Shown here one piece after another: positions 36,524 to 46,843 of a stretch of 64,000 bases of DNA. The DNA is taken from positions 44,645 through 108,644 of the forward strand of contig JAOHKZ010000002.1 of NCBI GenBank assembly GCA_028101545.1, written 5' to 3'. The stretch comes from Opitutales bacterium. Its GTDB lineage: Bacteria; Verrucomicrobiota; Verrucomicrobiia; Opitutales; Seribacteraceae. Position numbers and translations under genes: made by a program. The notes beneath the pieces were generated by a model. The model was not told the DNA's origin. It ran no database searches and saw only the letters and a list, made by a program, of their open reading frames with translations. Position 1 is the stretch's first letter. Every line of letters begins with the position of its first letter.

Positions 36524-36763
36524 TTAAGAGTCCGAAGCGCTTTCTTCCCATTCTTGGTACGAAATCTTGCCTTCAATTATCTCTCTTAGTGCAATATCCT
36601 CGGGTTCGAGTTTTTCTAATGACTCGACTAAGGGCTTATTTCCAAATTTAAGTTGCTTGGATCTGCGGGACACCACATTAATGAGTGCATTAGGATCTTG
36701 AATAATTTGTTGGGCTTCTTTTAAGTATTCGTCTCTCACGGTATTAGATTTGGTGTTGGTCAA
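36524..36763 (-). CDS. rpoZ: RNA polymerase omega subunit
   Basis: 79 residues. INVVSRRSKQLKFGNKPLVE and PEDIALREIIEGKISYQE match the omega family core (the R-RxxQL block and IALREI-x-GKI). It supports assembly of RNA polymerase. The start appears to be TTG at 36763. It is divergent from cutA and 60 bp upstream of smpB. Confidence 0.85.
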   Translation of the reverse strand: MTNTKSNTVRDEYLKEAQQIIQDPNALINVVSRRSKQLKFGNKPLVESLEKLEPEDIALREIIEGKISYQEWEESASDS

Positions 36764-36794
36764 AAAGTGGGTGAGGATTCATAATGATATTTAA

Positions 36795-37139
36795 ATGAAT
36801 AATTGCAATGAATTTCTGTCGGGATCAAAAACTGACATTCTATTGGGCCAAACTACTTGTTCCAGTAAAAACGATGCAAATTTAATTGCCCAGGGTTTAC
36901 TGAATAAAGAATTAATTGCATGTGCTCAAATTAAAGGACCAATATCCTCAAGATATACTTGGAAAGGTAAAATTGAACAGAGTGTGGAATGGAAAATCAC
37001 ACTTAAGTTTAATGAAGATAACATTACCCCGGTTACAGAATCTCTGATAAAATTACATCCATACGAAAACCCAGAATGGGTATATTGGAAAGCCCAAAGT
37101 ACGGCAAAATATGCTAATTGGGTTGAAAACCCAAAGTGA
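36795..37139 (+). CDS. cutA: CutA-type divalent-cation-tolerance family protein
   Basis: 114 residues. TTCSSKNDANLIAQGLLNKE, LIACAQIKGPISSRYTWKGK and KLHPYENPEWVYW are the conserved CutA blocks. The fold is a ferredoxin-like trimer; the name reflects an old copper-tolerance phenotype and the true role is uncertain. It is transcribed divergently from rpoZ. The ATG at 36795 is used; the family-conserved region starts about residue 14. Confidence 0.9.
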   Translation: MNNCNEFLSGSKTDILLGQTTCSSKNDANLIAQGLLNKELIACAQIKGPISSRYTWKGKIEQSVEWKITLKFNEDNITPVTESLIKLHPYENPEWVYWKAQSTAKYANWVENPK

Positions 37140-37145
37140 ACTAGA

Positions 37146-37301
37146 TTATTCTTCCGGTTTGGTTTTGAGTAAGGAGACGACTCGGTCACCTTCTTTCCAC
37201 TGTCCGCGTTTCCTCAAGAGTTCAACACGTTCAAAACGTTTCAAAACATTACGTTTAACTGCGATTCCACCTGGTGGTTTAAAACTTGGATGCCTACTCA
37301 T
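37146..37301 (-). CDS. Verrucomicrobia/Chlamydiae-type small basic protein
   Basis: 51 residues: MSRHPSFKPPGGIAVKRNVL, then KRFERVELLRKRGQWKEGDR and a short LKTKPEE tail. The sequence is highly basic and matches the 'small basic protein' known from Verrucomicrobia, Lentisphaerae and Chlamydiae. Its function is unknown and it is suspected to bind RNA or ribosomes. It lies 62 bp downstream of the ftsH end, in the same direction. Its presence is the best taxonomic marker in the window. Confidence 0.85.
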   Translation of the reverse strand: MSRHPSFKPPGGIAVKRNVLKRFERVELLRKRGQWKEGDRVVSLLKTKPEE

Positions 37302-37363
37302 AAGAGAATCAAGGATAGGGAAAGAAAAATTTTAAGCAAGATTATTTCTATCAGAAAAAATAA

Positions 37364-39397
37364 TTATGCAGGAATTCCAACTGGTTCTGGGTCTGTACCC
37401 AAGTCACCTTCTTTTGACTTATCTTCAGCTTTCTCCTCTTTGCTTTTATCTGCCTTCTTCCCCTCCTGGCTTAAAGGAATAGACTTAATGATGGGGGAAA
37501 CTATTTTTCCTTGGTCTATTATTTCATGAATATGCTTACCTTCAATTGTCTCATGTTCTAACAGTGCATTGGCAGATGTATGAAGAGCATCAATGTTTTC
37601 ATTCAATATTTTTTTTGCACGTTCATATTGAACATCAATAATGTCTTTTATAGCGTAATCAATTTTCTGTGCAGTTTCTTCGCTGTAATTTTGCGCCCTG
37701 GAAAGTTCTTTTCCCAAGAAGACTTGATCTTGTTTGTCCCCAAAAGAAATCATGCCTAATTCACTCATGCCCCAATCACATACCATGCTCCTGGCAATAT
37801 TTGTTGCCATGCGGATATCACCAGCTGCACCACTTGTTACATCCCCAATTTCGATTTCTTCTGCAGCTCTACCTCCCATGGCACAGCAAACCTGATTAAG
37901 AACACGACGCTTGCTGTGGTTTAGAATATCCTTTTTTGGCGTAAACATAGTACTACCCAAACTTTGTCCCCTTGGTATGATTGTGACTTTGTGAATGGGA
38001 AGTAATCCATCATCAACAACTGCTTGAACGATAGCATGACCAGCTTCATGATAGGCAATGATTTTACGGTCTTCATCATCCATGACGCGTTTTCGCTCCG
38101 TACCGAATGAAATCTTTTCACGGGCATCATCCAAATCTATGCGTTCGGCCATCTTCTTGCGTCTACGGGCTGCAATTAGAGCTCCCTCGTTTAGCAAGTT
38201 TGCTAAATCAGCGCCTGAAAATCCTGCTGTTGCACGAGCAAGAGAATTAAGATCAACATCTTCGGAAAGTTTTATTTTTTTTGCATGAACTTTTAGTATA
38301 GCTTCTCTGCCTTCCAAGTCGGGTAAATCAATGACGACTTGTCTGTCAAATCGTCCCGGGCGTAATAGAGCATTATCGAGGACATCGGGGCGATTGGTTG
38401 CGGCAATGATAATGACTCCTTCGTGACCATCAAATCCATCCATCTCCACGAGTAGGGAATTTAGTGTTTGCTCACGTTCGTCATTGCCCCCACCAAGTCC
38501 TGCACCTCTTTGCCTACCAACGGCATCAATTTCATCTATGAAAATAAGACAAGGGGCACTTTTTCTGCCCTGCTCAAACATATCTCTAACGCGTGCTGCA
38601 CCCACTCCAACAAACATTTCAACAAAATCTGATCCGCTAATACTGAAAAATGGGACATCAGCTTCCCCTGCAACTGCTTTGGCGAGGAGAGTTTTTCCTG
38701 TGCCAGGAGGACCGACCATAAGTACACCCTTGGGGATTTTTCCACCAATCTTACGAAACCTCTTGGGGTCTTTCAGGAAGTCTACAATTTCAGAAACTTC
38801 TTCCTTTGCTTCGTCACAACCAGCAACATTATCAAAAACGATTTTTTCATTTTCACGGCTCAATAACTTAGCCTTACTTTTTCCAAAATTTAAAGCGCCT
38901 TTTCCTGCCATTCTCAATTGCCTAACAAAAAGAAAATAAAGCAGTCCAATAATCAGCAGAAAGGGAAGTAGGCTAAAAAGTAAGTCTGTCCAGATTGTAC
39001 TTGATGGCTTTTCGTTAAGTTTATCTCCTAAGATGTCTCTTAATTCTTTATATTCAGATTCGGTTACACGACCCGTGACAAAGAATGGAAGAGTTTGGTA
39101 TTCGTCTTCGCTTGTCGAAGCAATGTAAGCAGGGTTTTTAAAATTGCCTTGAATCGAATACCACTCATCCCCACCTTTGGGATCACTTTCTATTACTGCC
39201 TTCTCAATTCGCCCTTCTTTTGCTTCGAGTATAAGTTCACCGACTGAGTTAATACTGGAGTGCGAAGGTGTAATCTCTTGAGATTGTACCATCGCAAGAC
39301 CAATGATTGCCGCCAGGATGGCTAGCCATATTAGTAAAACTTTGGGGTGAAAGTTCTTTGGTTTATCTTCGCCGTCTTTGTTTGATTTATTTTCCAC
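37364..39397 (-). CDS. ftsH: ATP-dependent zinc metalloprotease FtsH
   Basis: 677 residues. The N-terminus has two TM segments ([18 protein letters not shown] and [20 protein letters not shown]) around a periplasmic domain. The AAA module has Walker [18 protein letters not shown] and Walker [16 protein letters not shown]. The protease has HEAGH zinc-binding. It degrades membrane and unneeded cytoplasmic proteins. GTG at 39397 follows tilS by 6 bp, the typical tilS-ftsH arrangement. The C-terminal charged tail is longer than usual but otherwise ordinary. Confidence 0.95.
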   Translation of the reverse strand: MENKSNKDGEDKPKNFHPKVLLIWLAILAAIIGLAMVQSQEITPSHSSINSVGELILEAKEGRIEKAVIESDPKGGDEWYSIQGNFKNPAYIASTSEDEYQTLPFFVTGRVTESEYKELRDILGDKLNEKPSSTIWTDLLFSLLPFLLIIGLLYFLFVRQLRMAGKGALNFGKSKAKLLSRENEKIVFDNVAGCDEAKEEVSEIVDFLKDPKRFRKIGGKIPKGVLMVGPPGTGKTLLAKAVAGEADVPFFSISGSDFVEMFVGVGAARVRDMFEQGRKSAPCLIFIDEIDAVGRQRGAGLGGGNDEREQTLNSLLVEMDGFDGHEGVIIIAATNRPDVLDNALLRPGRFDRQVVIDLPDLEGREAILKVHAKKIKLSEDVDLNSLARATAGFSGADLANLLNEGALIAARRRKKMAERIDLDDAREKISFGTERKRVMDDEDRKIIAYHEAGHAIVQAVVDDGLLPIHKVTIIPRGQSLGSTMFTPKKDILNHSKRRVLNQVCCAMGGRAAEEIEIGDVTSGAAGDIRMATNIARSMVCDWGMSELGMISFGDKQDQVFLGKELSRAQNYSEETAQKIDYAIKDIIDVQYERAKKILNENIDALHTSANALLEHETIEGKHIHEIIDQGKIVSPIIKSIPLSQEGKKADKSKEEKAEDKSKEGDLGTDPEPVGIPA

Positions 39398-39403
39398 AAA
39401 ATA

Positions 39404-40852
39404 TCATAATGCGTCAGAATATCCGTAAGTCAAACGGATTACCTCTGTTTCAGTGCCCTCAATAGTAGATGATTGATCAGGTGGAAACCCTGGAATCCAT
39501 AAGATTTTACCAAGCGAATCCGTGATAATCGGTGTACTAGCTTTCTTGTATTCCCCCCAATAGCGATCAATCATACAGTCTTTTACTTTTTTTGTGCCTT
39601 TTAAGCCCATTGGTTTGAATTTATCTCCATCTTTTTTTTGCCTGAAGTACAACGGCCCTTCAATTTTAATGCTCGATAAATAGCAATTGTTCTCTTGATC
39701 GACTTTTCCCGTTAGAATTTTTTCATTCAAACTCGAGTTGTTTCTAATCAATGTTAAAGAAAGTAAGTTTCCACAAGGCAACTGGACAACCGTATTGAAT
39801 GGTAAATTTGATTTCCCCCAATCCATAGTTTCCAAGGGAACTTTTTCTGCATAAATTGTCCCTTTCTTATATGCAATTCTTAGATCGTCTGAGATATCAA
39901 TTTTAGAATCACGACTGTAATTAATTGAGTTTAGTAAAAAATCTATATGGTGTTGGTGAACATTCTCTAATTTAGTTTTTTGAGAAAGCCACATTGTTAA
40001 AACCTTACGCTTGATTGCACGTGGGAATTGAGATAGCAGGCTTACTTTAATTTGATCTATGTCTAAGGATCGCCTGTATGCTTCCTGTGCCCATTGATTT
40101 AGTGCCTGGTCTTGCTCATCCAATAATTCTCTCGTGCGCTTTACCCCATCGAGAAGATTTCGATCAGAATCAGACTTCCAATGAATCATGGTGTTTTCCC
40201 TTAAACGATTTCGCAAATACTTCACGCTTTTGTTACTGGAGTCCTGCCTCCACTTAATATGAAATTTATTGAGTGATGCTCTAATCTCCTTCCTGGATAA
40301 GCCCAAGAATGGTCTTAGAATTAAGGCCCCTTCCTGTCTCTCTACTGGTCGAGGTGAACATATTCCTTCAACTCCAACACCTCTTGGGATTCTCCATAAT
40401 AAAGTTTCAGCTACATCATCAAGATTATGACCTTGAACGAGGATTCCAGCGTTTGATTGGGATAAAATCTCAAAAAAGAAAGCTCTTCTTTCATTTCGCA
40501 AACTTCCCTCGTCTATTTTTTTGTTATCCTGAGCACCTTTTGCGATAAAATTTAAATTCAATTCTTTAGCCAGGTTCTTTACGAAATTTTGATCCGCATT
40601 GGATTCATCACCCCGAATAGAATGATTGAAGTGAAGCACAGACATGCGACATCTTGCTTCTGGGAATGCAGCGAAAAGAAGCAGCAATGTAAAAACAGAA
40701 TCTGCACCTCCTGAGCAGGCAATATAAATTTCAGAGTCTCCGTATGAGCTCAAGATGGATACATTCTCAGTATGCCATTTCGAATGCGGATACAAATTGA
40801 ATAAGTCGAGCGCCCTTTGCTGGATTGTGTTACTGGGCTCTGGTTTGCTCAT
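39404..40852 (-). CDS. tilS: tRNA(Ile)-lysidine synthase
   Basis: 482 residues. The PP-loop ACSGGADSVFTLLLLFAA near residue 45 is the ATP-binding SGGxDS motif. It is followed by VLHFNHSIRGDESNADQNFV, GHNLDDVAETLLWRIPRG and the C-terminal domains (RQKKDGDKFKPMGLKGTKKV). It converts the wobble cytidine of tRNA-Ile(CAU) to lysidine. It is flanked by serS and ftsH, with 6-bp spacing on both sides. Confidence 0.95.
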   Translation of the reverse strand: MSKPEPSNTIQQRALDLFNLYPHSKWHTENVSILSSYGDSEIYIACSGGADSVFTLLLLFAAFPEARCRMSVLHFNHSIRGDESNADQNFVKNLAKELNLNFIAKGAQDNKKIDEGSLRNERRAFFFEILSQSNAGILVQGHNLDDVAETLLWRIPRGVGVEGICSPRPVERQEGALILRPFLGLSRKEIRASLNKFHIKWRQDSSNKSVKYLRNRLRENTMIHWKSDSDRNLLDGVKRTRELLDEQDQALNQWAQEAYRRSLDIDQIKVSLLSQFPRAIKRKVLTMWLSQKTKLENVHQHHIDFLLNSINYSRDSKIDISDDLRIAYKKGTIYAEKVPLETMDWGKSNLPFNTVVQLPCGNLLSLTLIRNNSSLNEKILTGKVDQENNCYLSSIKIEGPLYFRQKKDGDKFKPMGLKGTKKVKDCMIDRYWGEYKKASTPIITDSLGKILWIPGFPPDQSSTIEGTETEVIRLTYGYSDAL

Positions 40853-40858
40853 TCAGGG

Positions 40859-42127
40859 TCATGAAGGACCGATAAATTCTTTGGGGAACCATTGATGTAA
40901 GCATTCTGGAACTTTTACCCTACCGTCATCCTGCAAGAAGTTCTCGAGGATACCAGCAAGTACCCTGGGTATTGCAAGAGCCGATCCATTTAAAGTATGA
41001 ACTGGCTTAGGCTTCTCGCCTTCTTCACGAAATCGAATATTGGCTCTTCTTGCCTGAAAATCTGTAAAATTACTACAACTGGATACTTCCAGCCATCTTT
41101 TTTGTCCAGCAGCCCATATTTCCAAGTCAAATTGTTTTGAATGAGGAAAGCCAATGTCGCCGGAACAAATGAGGAGTACACGATACGGAAGACCAAGTTT
41201 TTGAAGTAAACTTTCTGCATCCAATCGTAGGGAATCGAGTTCTGCAAAACTATCATCCGGATGTGTCCATTTAACTAGTTCAACCTTATCGAATTGATGG
41301 AGTCGATTTAATCCACGCACATCCTTGCCCCAACTTCCAGCCTCTCTCCGGAAGCACGGAGTGTAAGCACATCTTTTTACAGGCAATTGTTCGCTTGGAA
41401 TAATGTCATCTCTAAAGAAGTTTGTTACGGGAACTTCAGCTGTGGGGATCAGGTATAATTCCTCGTTCTGATCATAGTACATTTGGCCTTCTTTATCAGG
41501 CAACTGTCCGGTTGCGGTTGCACTCTGTGCGTTTACCAGGATTGGGGAATGCACTTCATCATATCCATTATTGGATGCCTCATCCAGGAAGAAATTGATT
41601 AACGCCCTCACCAACTTAGACATATCACCCAAAAAGAAAGGGTACCCTGCCCCAGCAACCTTTACACCCCGTGGGAAATCGATCATTTGTTCAAACCACG
41701 GAATATCATAATGTGGTAGAGCATATGGGAAATCACCTTCACAGTTTCCCCAAGTAGAAACAACCTGGTTATCATCCTCCCCTTTTCCATCAGGGACAGA
41801 ATCATGAGGAATATTTGGGATAGTAAGAAAAGCTTTTTGAAATTCTTCATTTGCCTGCTTGGCAAACGCTTCCAATTCTTTAACTTTTCTTGCTAACTCT
41901 TTCATCTCGGCAACTTTTGAGATAAACTCATGAGACCCTTTTGATAACCTGGACATCTCTCCATTAACAGCCTTTTGCCCTGCCCTTGCTTTTTCGGCTA
42001 ATGAAATCGCTTCGCGCCGCTTTTGGTCTAATTCATTTGCGAGATCGATTTCACAAGCAAATTTCTTGCGACTAATAGATTGCTTTACCGCATCTATGTT
42101 ATTTCTGAAAAAAGTAAGGTTTATCAT
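40859..42127 (-). CDS. serS: Seryl-tRNA synthetase
   Basis: 422 residues. The N-terminal coiled-coil arm spans roughly residues 25-110. Class II motif 2 is TPCFRREAGSWGKDVRGLNR, and the ATP/Ser site includes LYLIPTAEVPVTN and the C-terminal TLNGSALAIPRVLAGILEN. Length and order are standard. It charges tRNA-Ser and, where present, tRNA-Sec. It is first in the serS-tilS-ftsH run. Confidence 0.95.
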   Translation of the reverse strand: MINLTFFRNNIDAVKQSISRKKFACEIDLANELDQKRREAISLAEKARAGQKAVNGEMSRLSKGSHEFISKVAEMKELARKVKELEAFAKQANEEFQKAFLTIPNIPHDSVPDGKGEDDNQVVSTWGNCEGDFPYALPHYDIPWFEQMIDFPRGVKVAGAGYPFFLGDMSKLVRALINFFLDEASNNGYDEVHSPILVNAQSATATGQLPDKEGQMYYDQNEELYLIPTAEVPVTNFFRDDIIPSEQLPVKRCAYTPCFRREAGSWGKDVRGLNRLHQFDKVELVKWTHPDDSFAELDSLRLDAESLLQKLGLPYRVLLICSGDIGFPHSKQFDLEIWAAGQKRWLEVSSCSNFTDFQARRANIRFREEGEKPKPVHTLNGSALAIPRVLAGILENFLQDDGRVKVPECLHQWFPKEFIGPS

Positions 42128-42213
42128 AAACCTTCAACAATCACAGAAAAAAAAGCCTGGGTCAAAACCATATGCAGTAAAATTCTAGGATGAATTTAAG
42201 TAAATATTTTCAG

Positions 42214-43140
42214 CTAAATCTCACCAAGCATAGTTTGGATTTTGTTAAAAACCACTTTTTCGCTAATTTCTGAGATAGAACCTGTAAGCGAACATACAAT
42301 CCCACTTCTTTTGGCACCTGATGGGTATGGACCATAACTGGCAGGGTCGGTCGGACCAAAAATCCCGAGCACAGGAATACCCATAGATGAGGCAATGTGT
42401 AAAGGGGCACTATCGTTTGCGACTACTAGCGTTGCTCTGCTAATTAAAGCAGGGAGAGATTTTAATTTCACCTCACCCCTTAAATCTAGAGTATCCTTAA
42501 ATTTATTATCTTTTTTTGTTCCGGAAACTATAACATCTCCAAAAGATTTATTAACAATTAAATTTGATAGGTTTTCAAAGTAAGGCCAGCACTTTTCTTG
42601 TCTTCGACTTTCCGGGAAAAGTAAAACTTTCTTTCTACAAGAGTTTAGAACCTCTTTTGATAATTTAGAGAGCATTGAATCTTTAAAGGGTAAAAAAAGT
42701 TTTCCGTCTGATTGTACTTTGAAAATGTCCAAAAATGAACACATTCGATCAATTGCGTGTGGATTGTTTTTGATAGGTGAATCAGTAGTTTTGTAAAAAA
42801 ATGTAGAAAATTCTCTGCCGTCGGGACGACCCAAGCAAATCTTGCCATTGGCAAACCTTGCTAAAAAAGCACTTCGCAGAAGACCTTGCATATCAAGAAC
42901 GATGTCATAAGACTCCCCGCGCAGCGATAATCCTAATTTTAAAAACTTACTAAACCCTTCTCCCCGATGAAAGAAAAAATACTTTTCGATAACGCCACTT
43001 GCTTCAATTATACCCTCTAATCCTTTTTTTATTACCCAATGTATCTCGATTGAAGGTAATTTTCTTTTCAACAAAGCAATAACACGTAAGCCATGAACTA
43101 CATCTCCTAATGATGAAGGTTTTATAATTAAAACCTTCAT
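42214..43140 (-). CDS. Glycosyltransferase family 9 (heptosyltransferase I-like)
   Basis: About 308 residues from the ATG at 43140 (a TTG seven codons earlier is less likely). MKVLIIKPSSLGDVVHGLR is the N-terminal GT9 signature. VLDMQGLLRSAFLARF, LLFPESRRQEKCWP and VVANDSAPLHIASSMGIPVL followed by GIFGPTD are the C-terminal ADP-heptose-binding blocks. It adds heptose to the lipopolysaccharide inner core. It is divergent from the LpxL-heptosyltransferase fusion. Confidence 0.9.
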   Translation of the reverse strand: MKVLIIKPSSLGDVVHGLRVIALLKRKLPSIEIHWVIKKGLEGIIEASGVIEKYFFFHRGEGFSKFLKLGLSLRGESYDIVLDMQGLLRSAFLARFANGKICLGRPDGREFSTFFYKTTDSPIKNNPHAIDRMCSFLDIFKVQSDGKLFLPFKDSMLSKLSKEVLNSCRKKVLLFPESRRQEKCWPYFENLSNLIVNKSFGDVIVSGTKKDNKFKDTLDLRGEVKLKSLPALISRATLVVANDSAPLHIASSMGIPVLGIFGPTDPASYGPYPSGAKRSGIVCSLTGSISEISEKVVFNKIQTMLGEI

Positions 43141-43203
43141 GCGATAAATGACATTTGCCAAAATAAATCCATTTCATTAAAAGAAAACACTACTTATTGA
43201 TTA

Positions 43204-45069
43204 ATGGCGATATTGTTTAATTTTATTGGCTATACTTTATCTTGTGTGCCTTACTCTATAATTTGCCCATGTGTTAACGCACTTGGGGCAGTTTTTATGG
43301 TTTTACCATCAAGAAGGAGGGAAATTCTGTTATTAAATCTAAGTTATGCATTTCCTGGGTTGAGTAAGCAAGATAAGCTAGTTATGGCAAGAGAATCAGC
43401 CTCTAGGATGATTGAAATGGGTCTTTTCTCCATAATGAATTATTTTTTGTGTGTAGAAAAAAAAAGACACGCTATTAGCTACTCTGCTGATGCGGAAAGC
43501 CAATTGAAAGAACTTAGAGAGTGCGGAAAGCCAGTTATTGTATTATTACCCCATGTTTGTCTGTTTGAAGCTATTGCAGTTTCTACATTTTTCCGCCCTC
43601 AACATGGTCGCAAACTCGGAGCAATCTATCGACCGCATCGCAATGCAAATATTGATAAGCAGATCAAAATGTCCCGTGAATCTACTGGGCTAGTGACATT
43701 TTCAAGGAAATCAGGAATTCTTAATGCAAAATCATTCTTGAAAGAAGGAAATTGGCTAATCGTTTTGTTTGATCAAAATGCAGGAGACCGTGGAGTGCTT
43801 GATTTTTTTCTTAACAGAATGGTTTCTTACACTTCGCTGCCAGACTTGCTTTGCAAGGCAACTGGAGCTATTCCTGTATTCGCCATGCCGAAAAGAATTG
43901 GTTTTTTTAAATCTGAAATCAAGCTATCAATGCTTCCTTCGGATAGTATTAATGGAGTTACTGCTGAGGCTCATCAAAAACTTGAGCAGGCCATCCACCA
44001 GGATCCGAATGGTCTCCCTGAGTGGTTATGGTCGCATGGTAAATGGAAAATCCATTCTCGAGTCGAATCAAGGTACCGAATGCTCGTGAAGAGGAAGCAT
44101 GTTATCAAAGATAAAAAGATTGAACGAGTGACCAACTTCTTCGTCCGATTACCAAACTGGTTAGGTGATGTGGTAATGGCCATACCAGTTTTGATTGCTA
44201 TTCGTAAGGGGCGGCCTGATGTTCGTTTCACATTAGTCTGTAAAAGTGAATACATAGGACTTTTGAGCAAGTTTGATTTAGGCGAAGATTATCTTGCATT
44301 GCCTAAGAGAGGCTTCAGGTATTTTTTTGACTTTCGTAAACTCCTAATATTTAAGCCGGATAATTATTTGCTTTTCACGAACTCAGTTAGAGGAGATTTA
44401 GAAGCCTTTCTTTCAGGTTCTCGCCAAAGATTTGGCCTAAATTTGCCAAATCGTTTACGTCCTTTACTATCGCATACTTTTGATTTAGCGATTTTCGCTA
44501 AAGAAAGGTTAAAGAAAATGCATCAGACAGAATTGTGGGAACAGATGGCAATGCACTTCGGCTTAAAAGAAATCATTTCGAAAGAACCCATTTATTTGAA
44601 TGATATAATCAGACGGGACATTAAAATTGGTATAGTTCCTGGTTCTTCCAATTCGCCTAAAAAAAGATGGACACCTGAAAACTGGGTCTCGCTGATCAAC
44701 CAATTGTCGTCGATCAAAAAGGATTTAGTTTTTCATCTTTATGGCACGAACCAAGATGCGAAAATCACATCTATTATTTCTTCTCACTTAGTCTCTTCCT
44801 CTGTTTACGATCATGCTGGAAAAACTGAATTATCTGAACTTGCTGAAGAATTGGCATCATGCAGTTTAGTTATAGGTAACGACACAGGTTCTATTCACCT
44901 CGCCAATATGGTAGGTACTCCTGTAGTTGTGCTCTTTGGGCCAACTAGTTCTGCTCGTACAAGCCCCTTTTTTAATCCACGAAAATTACTTATAGAATCA
45001 CCTAATTCTGAAGACATTAACTCGTTAACTCCTGAAACTGTATACCAAAAAACGATCTCGTTTATATAA
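43204..45069 (+). CDS. Fusion: LpxL/LpxM-type lipid A acyltransferase plus heptosyltransferase (GT9)
   Basis: 621 residues. The N-terminal ~300 residues have an LpxL-like hydrophobic start, RRREILLLNLSYAFPGLS, the catalytic His-x4-Glu in LLPHVCLFEAIAV, VLFDQNAGDRGVLDFFLNR and WLWSHGKWKIHS. From ~305 on, RLPNWLGDVVMAIPVLIAIR and IVPGSSNSPKKRWTPENW, then VIGNDTGSIHLANMVGTPVV and LFGPTS, form a WaaF-like GT9 domain. No internal stop or second start is needed. Fusion would couple late lipid A acylation with inner-core heptosylation. I know this pairing only as separate genes in most Gram-negatives. Confidence 0.85.
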   Translation: MAILFNFIGYTLSCVPYSIICPCVNALGAVFMVLPSRRREILLLNLSYAFPGLSKQDKLVMARESASRMIEMGLFSIMNYFLCVEKKRHAISYSADAESQLKELRECGKPVIVLLPHVCLFEAIAVSTFFRPQHGRKLGAIYRPHRNANIDKQIKMSRESTGLVTFSRKSGILNAKSFLKEGNWLIVLFDQNAGDRGVLDFFLNRMVSYTSLPDLLCKATGAIPVFAMPKRIGFFKSEIKLSMLPSDSINGVTAEAHQKLEQAIHQDPNGLPEWLWSHGKWKIHSRVESRYRMLVKRKHVIKDKKIERVTNFFVRLPNWLGDVVMAIPVLIAIRKGRPDVRFTLVCKSEYIGLLSKFDLGEDYLALPKRGFRYFFDFRKLLIFKPDNYLLFTNSVRGDLEAFLSGSRQRFGLNLPNRLRPLLSHTFDLAIFAKERLKKMHQTELWEQMAMHFGLKEIISKEPIYLNDIIRRDIKIGIVPGSSNSPKKRWTPENWVSLINQLSSIKKDLVFHLYGTNQDAKITSIISSHLVSSSVYDHAGKTELSELAEELASCSLVIGNDTGSIHLANMVGTPVVVLFGPTSSARTSPFFNPRKLLIESPNSEDINSLTPETVYQKTISFI

Positions 45070-45081
45070 GGGGATTTACTC

Positions 45082-46122
45082 ATGCAAATTGTGCAGATAG
45101 TTAAAAGATTCGGTCCAGTCGGAGGCATGGAGGAGTATGCTTATCAACTTTCGATTGAATTATCGAAGATGGGACACCAGGTTGTAGTAATTTGTGAGAA
45201 ATCCTATGTTAATCCTTCAATGGATATATTTGTTGTCGAAACGGGGTTTCATCGCAAACCAAATTGGCTTGCCCATTATCGATTCTCACGAAAAGTAACC
45301 GAATGGTTGATTGAAAATGATTCGCCGCATAGAGTTGTACATAGCCATGAGAGACAACTAGACCACAATGTAACCACTTTTCACACTACCCCATTTGGCC
45401 ATGGTCGCGGACCATTTTTCAGATTTTTAAGTTTAAGAAATTACTTTTACGAAGAACTTGAGAGAAGGGAGTTATTGGGCCATCAAGTAAGGGCAATTGT
45501 ACCAGTCAGTAACAAGCTAGGTGAAATGATATCAAGCAAGCACATCGGTGCTAAAGAAAATTTACTAGGGGCGATCCATCCAGGAGTTGCTGCTCCCAAG
45601 GTAAAACCCAAAGAAAGAGTTGTTTCCGCCGACGGTGGAACCATTGGCTTTATTGGAAAAGAATGGGAAAGGAAGGGATTACCCAAAGTCGTTCAAGTTT
45701 GGAGAGATTTGAAGAAAGTCAGACCAAATTTGAAACTTAAAGTTGCTGGTCCTTTATCAAAAGAAGTTAATCACTTGTTTTCTTCCAATGAAAAAAATTA
45801 TGAGCTCTTGGGATATGTGGATGATAAACCGAAGTTTTTTGAATTGATTGATATACTAGTACATCCAGCTAAGCTCGAGGCTTTTGGCATGGTGATTACT
45901 GAAGCACTTTCATTTGGAGTTCCAGTACTTTGCTCGAGTGAGTGCGGTGCTGCAGAGGTTGTTGGCCTTAACAGTGGTAACGTTTTATCTGAAGAATGTG
46001 ACTCTGAGGAATGGGCTAGTTCTGCGAGTTATATTCTTGCTCAAACAAATAATTTTACCTTCACTAGATCGTGGGCATCTTGTGCTGAAGAATACAAAAA
46101 GCTCTACGAGTTAATATCATAA
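45082..46122 (+). CDS. Glycosyltransferase family 4 (GT-B fold)
   Basis: 346 residues. The N-terminus QIVKRFGPVGGMEEYAYQLS is the usual GT4 acceptor domain. VSADGGTIGFIGKEWERKG and LEAFGMVITEALSFGVPVLC carry the conserved E-x7-E block that binds the nucleotide sugar. It probably adds a sugar to the LPS core or a surface polysaccharide. It follows the fusion gene by 12 bp and is followed by methyltransferase genes, forming a plus-strand operon. Confidence 0.9.
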   Translation: MQIVQIVKRFGPVGGMEEYAYQLSIELSKMGHQVVVICEKSYVNPSMDIFVVETGFHRKPNWLAHYRFSRKVTEWLIENDSPHRVVHSHERQLDHNVTTFHTTPFGHGRGPFFRFLSLRNYFYEELERRELLGHQVRAIVPVSNKLGEMISSKHIGAKENLLGAIHPGVAAPKVKPKERVVSADGGTIGFIGKEWERKGLPKVVQVWRDLKKVRPNLKLKVAGPLSKEVNHLFSSNEKNYELLGYVDDKPKFFELIDILVHPAKLEAFGMVITEALSFGVPVLCSSECGAAEVVGLNSGNVLSEECDSEEWASSASYILAQTNNFTFTRSWASCAEEYKKLYELIS

Positions 46123-46124
46123 TA

Positions 46125-46833
46125 ATGCAAAAAACTTCTAAAGATTCATTATCAAAATTCTTAAAAGATAAAAGTTTTACCTCTGTACTTGATGTGCCTT
46201 CCGGCAATGGATGGTTGCGCAAAGTCTTGGTGCCAGAAGTGTCAATTGACGGCATCGATTTATTTGAGGAAAAAGCGGAAGATTATAAAAGGTTTTGGAG
46301 CTATGATTTGGAAAATGGTATACTAGAGGATGCGACGGGCTATGATCTTGTGTGTTGCTGTGAAGGAATCGAGCATGTGAGAAAACCCATTAAATTTGTT
46401 AAGGTCATTCAATAAGGCTCTATCCGATGGTGGCATGCTTGTCGTAACCACTCCTAATGTATGGTATCCTCAAGCCAGATTGCAGTATCTAATACGCGGG
46501 TTTTTCCCTTCATTTCCATCCTTAGTCGACACTCAAATTAAGTTTGGTAGTCATATGCATATTACTCCATGGTGCTACCCTCAATTATATCTGTATTTTA
46601 AATTAGCTGGATTCTCCCCTCCTGTATTGATCGAAGAACCTCTGTCAAAACCAAAGCATTTTCACGAGCGATTGTTAGGAATTCCATCTAAATTGTACAT
46701 TCGAAGTAAGATCAAAAAGTCCAAGAGCGATGAAGAAAGAACCTTCTGGGAAACCGCCGGCTCAGAAGGTAGCAGGCTTGGGCGCCACTTAATTGTTTTT
46801 GCTCACAAGATAAGTGAGTGGAATAATCTGTAG
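46125..46833 (+). pseudogene. SAM-dependent methyltransferase, one frameshift
   Basis: The first part reads SVLDVPSGNGWLRKVLV (SAM motif I) and LVCCCEGIEHVRKPIKFV. The second part resumes as LRSFNKALSDGGMLVVTTPN in another frame. Joined at ~46396-46403 they make a normal type-11 methyltransferase with a long C-terminus (HITPWCYPQLYLYFKLAGF). It starts 2 bp after the glycosyltransferase stop. It is either a recent mutation or a sequencing error. A role in modifying surface sugars is inferred. Confidence 0.7.
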
Positions 46834-46843
46834 GCTAAAATAT

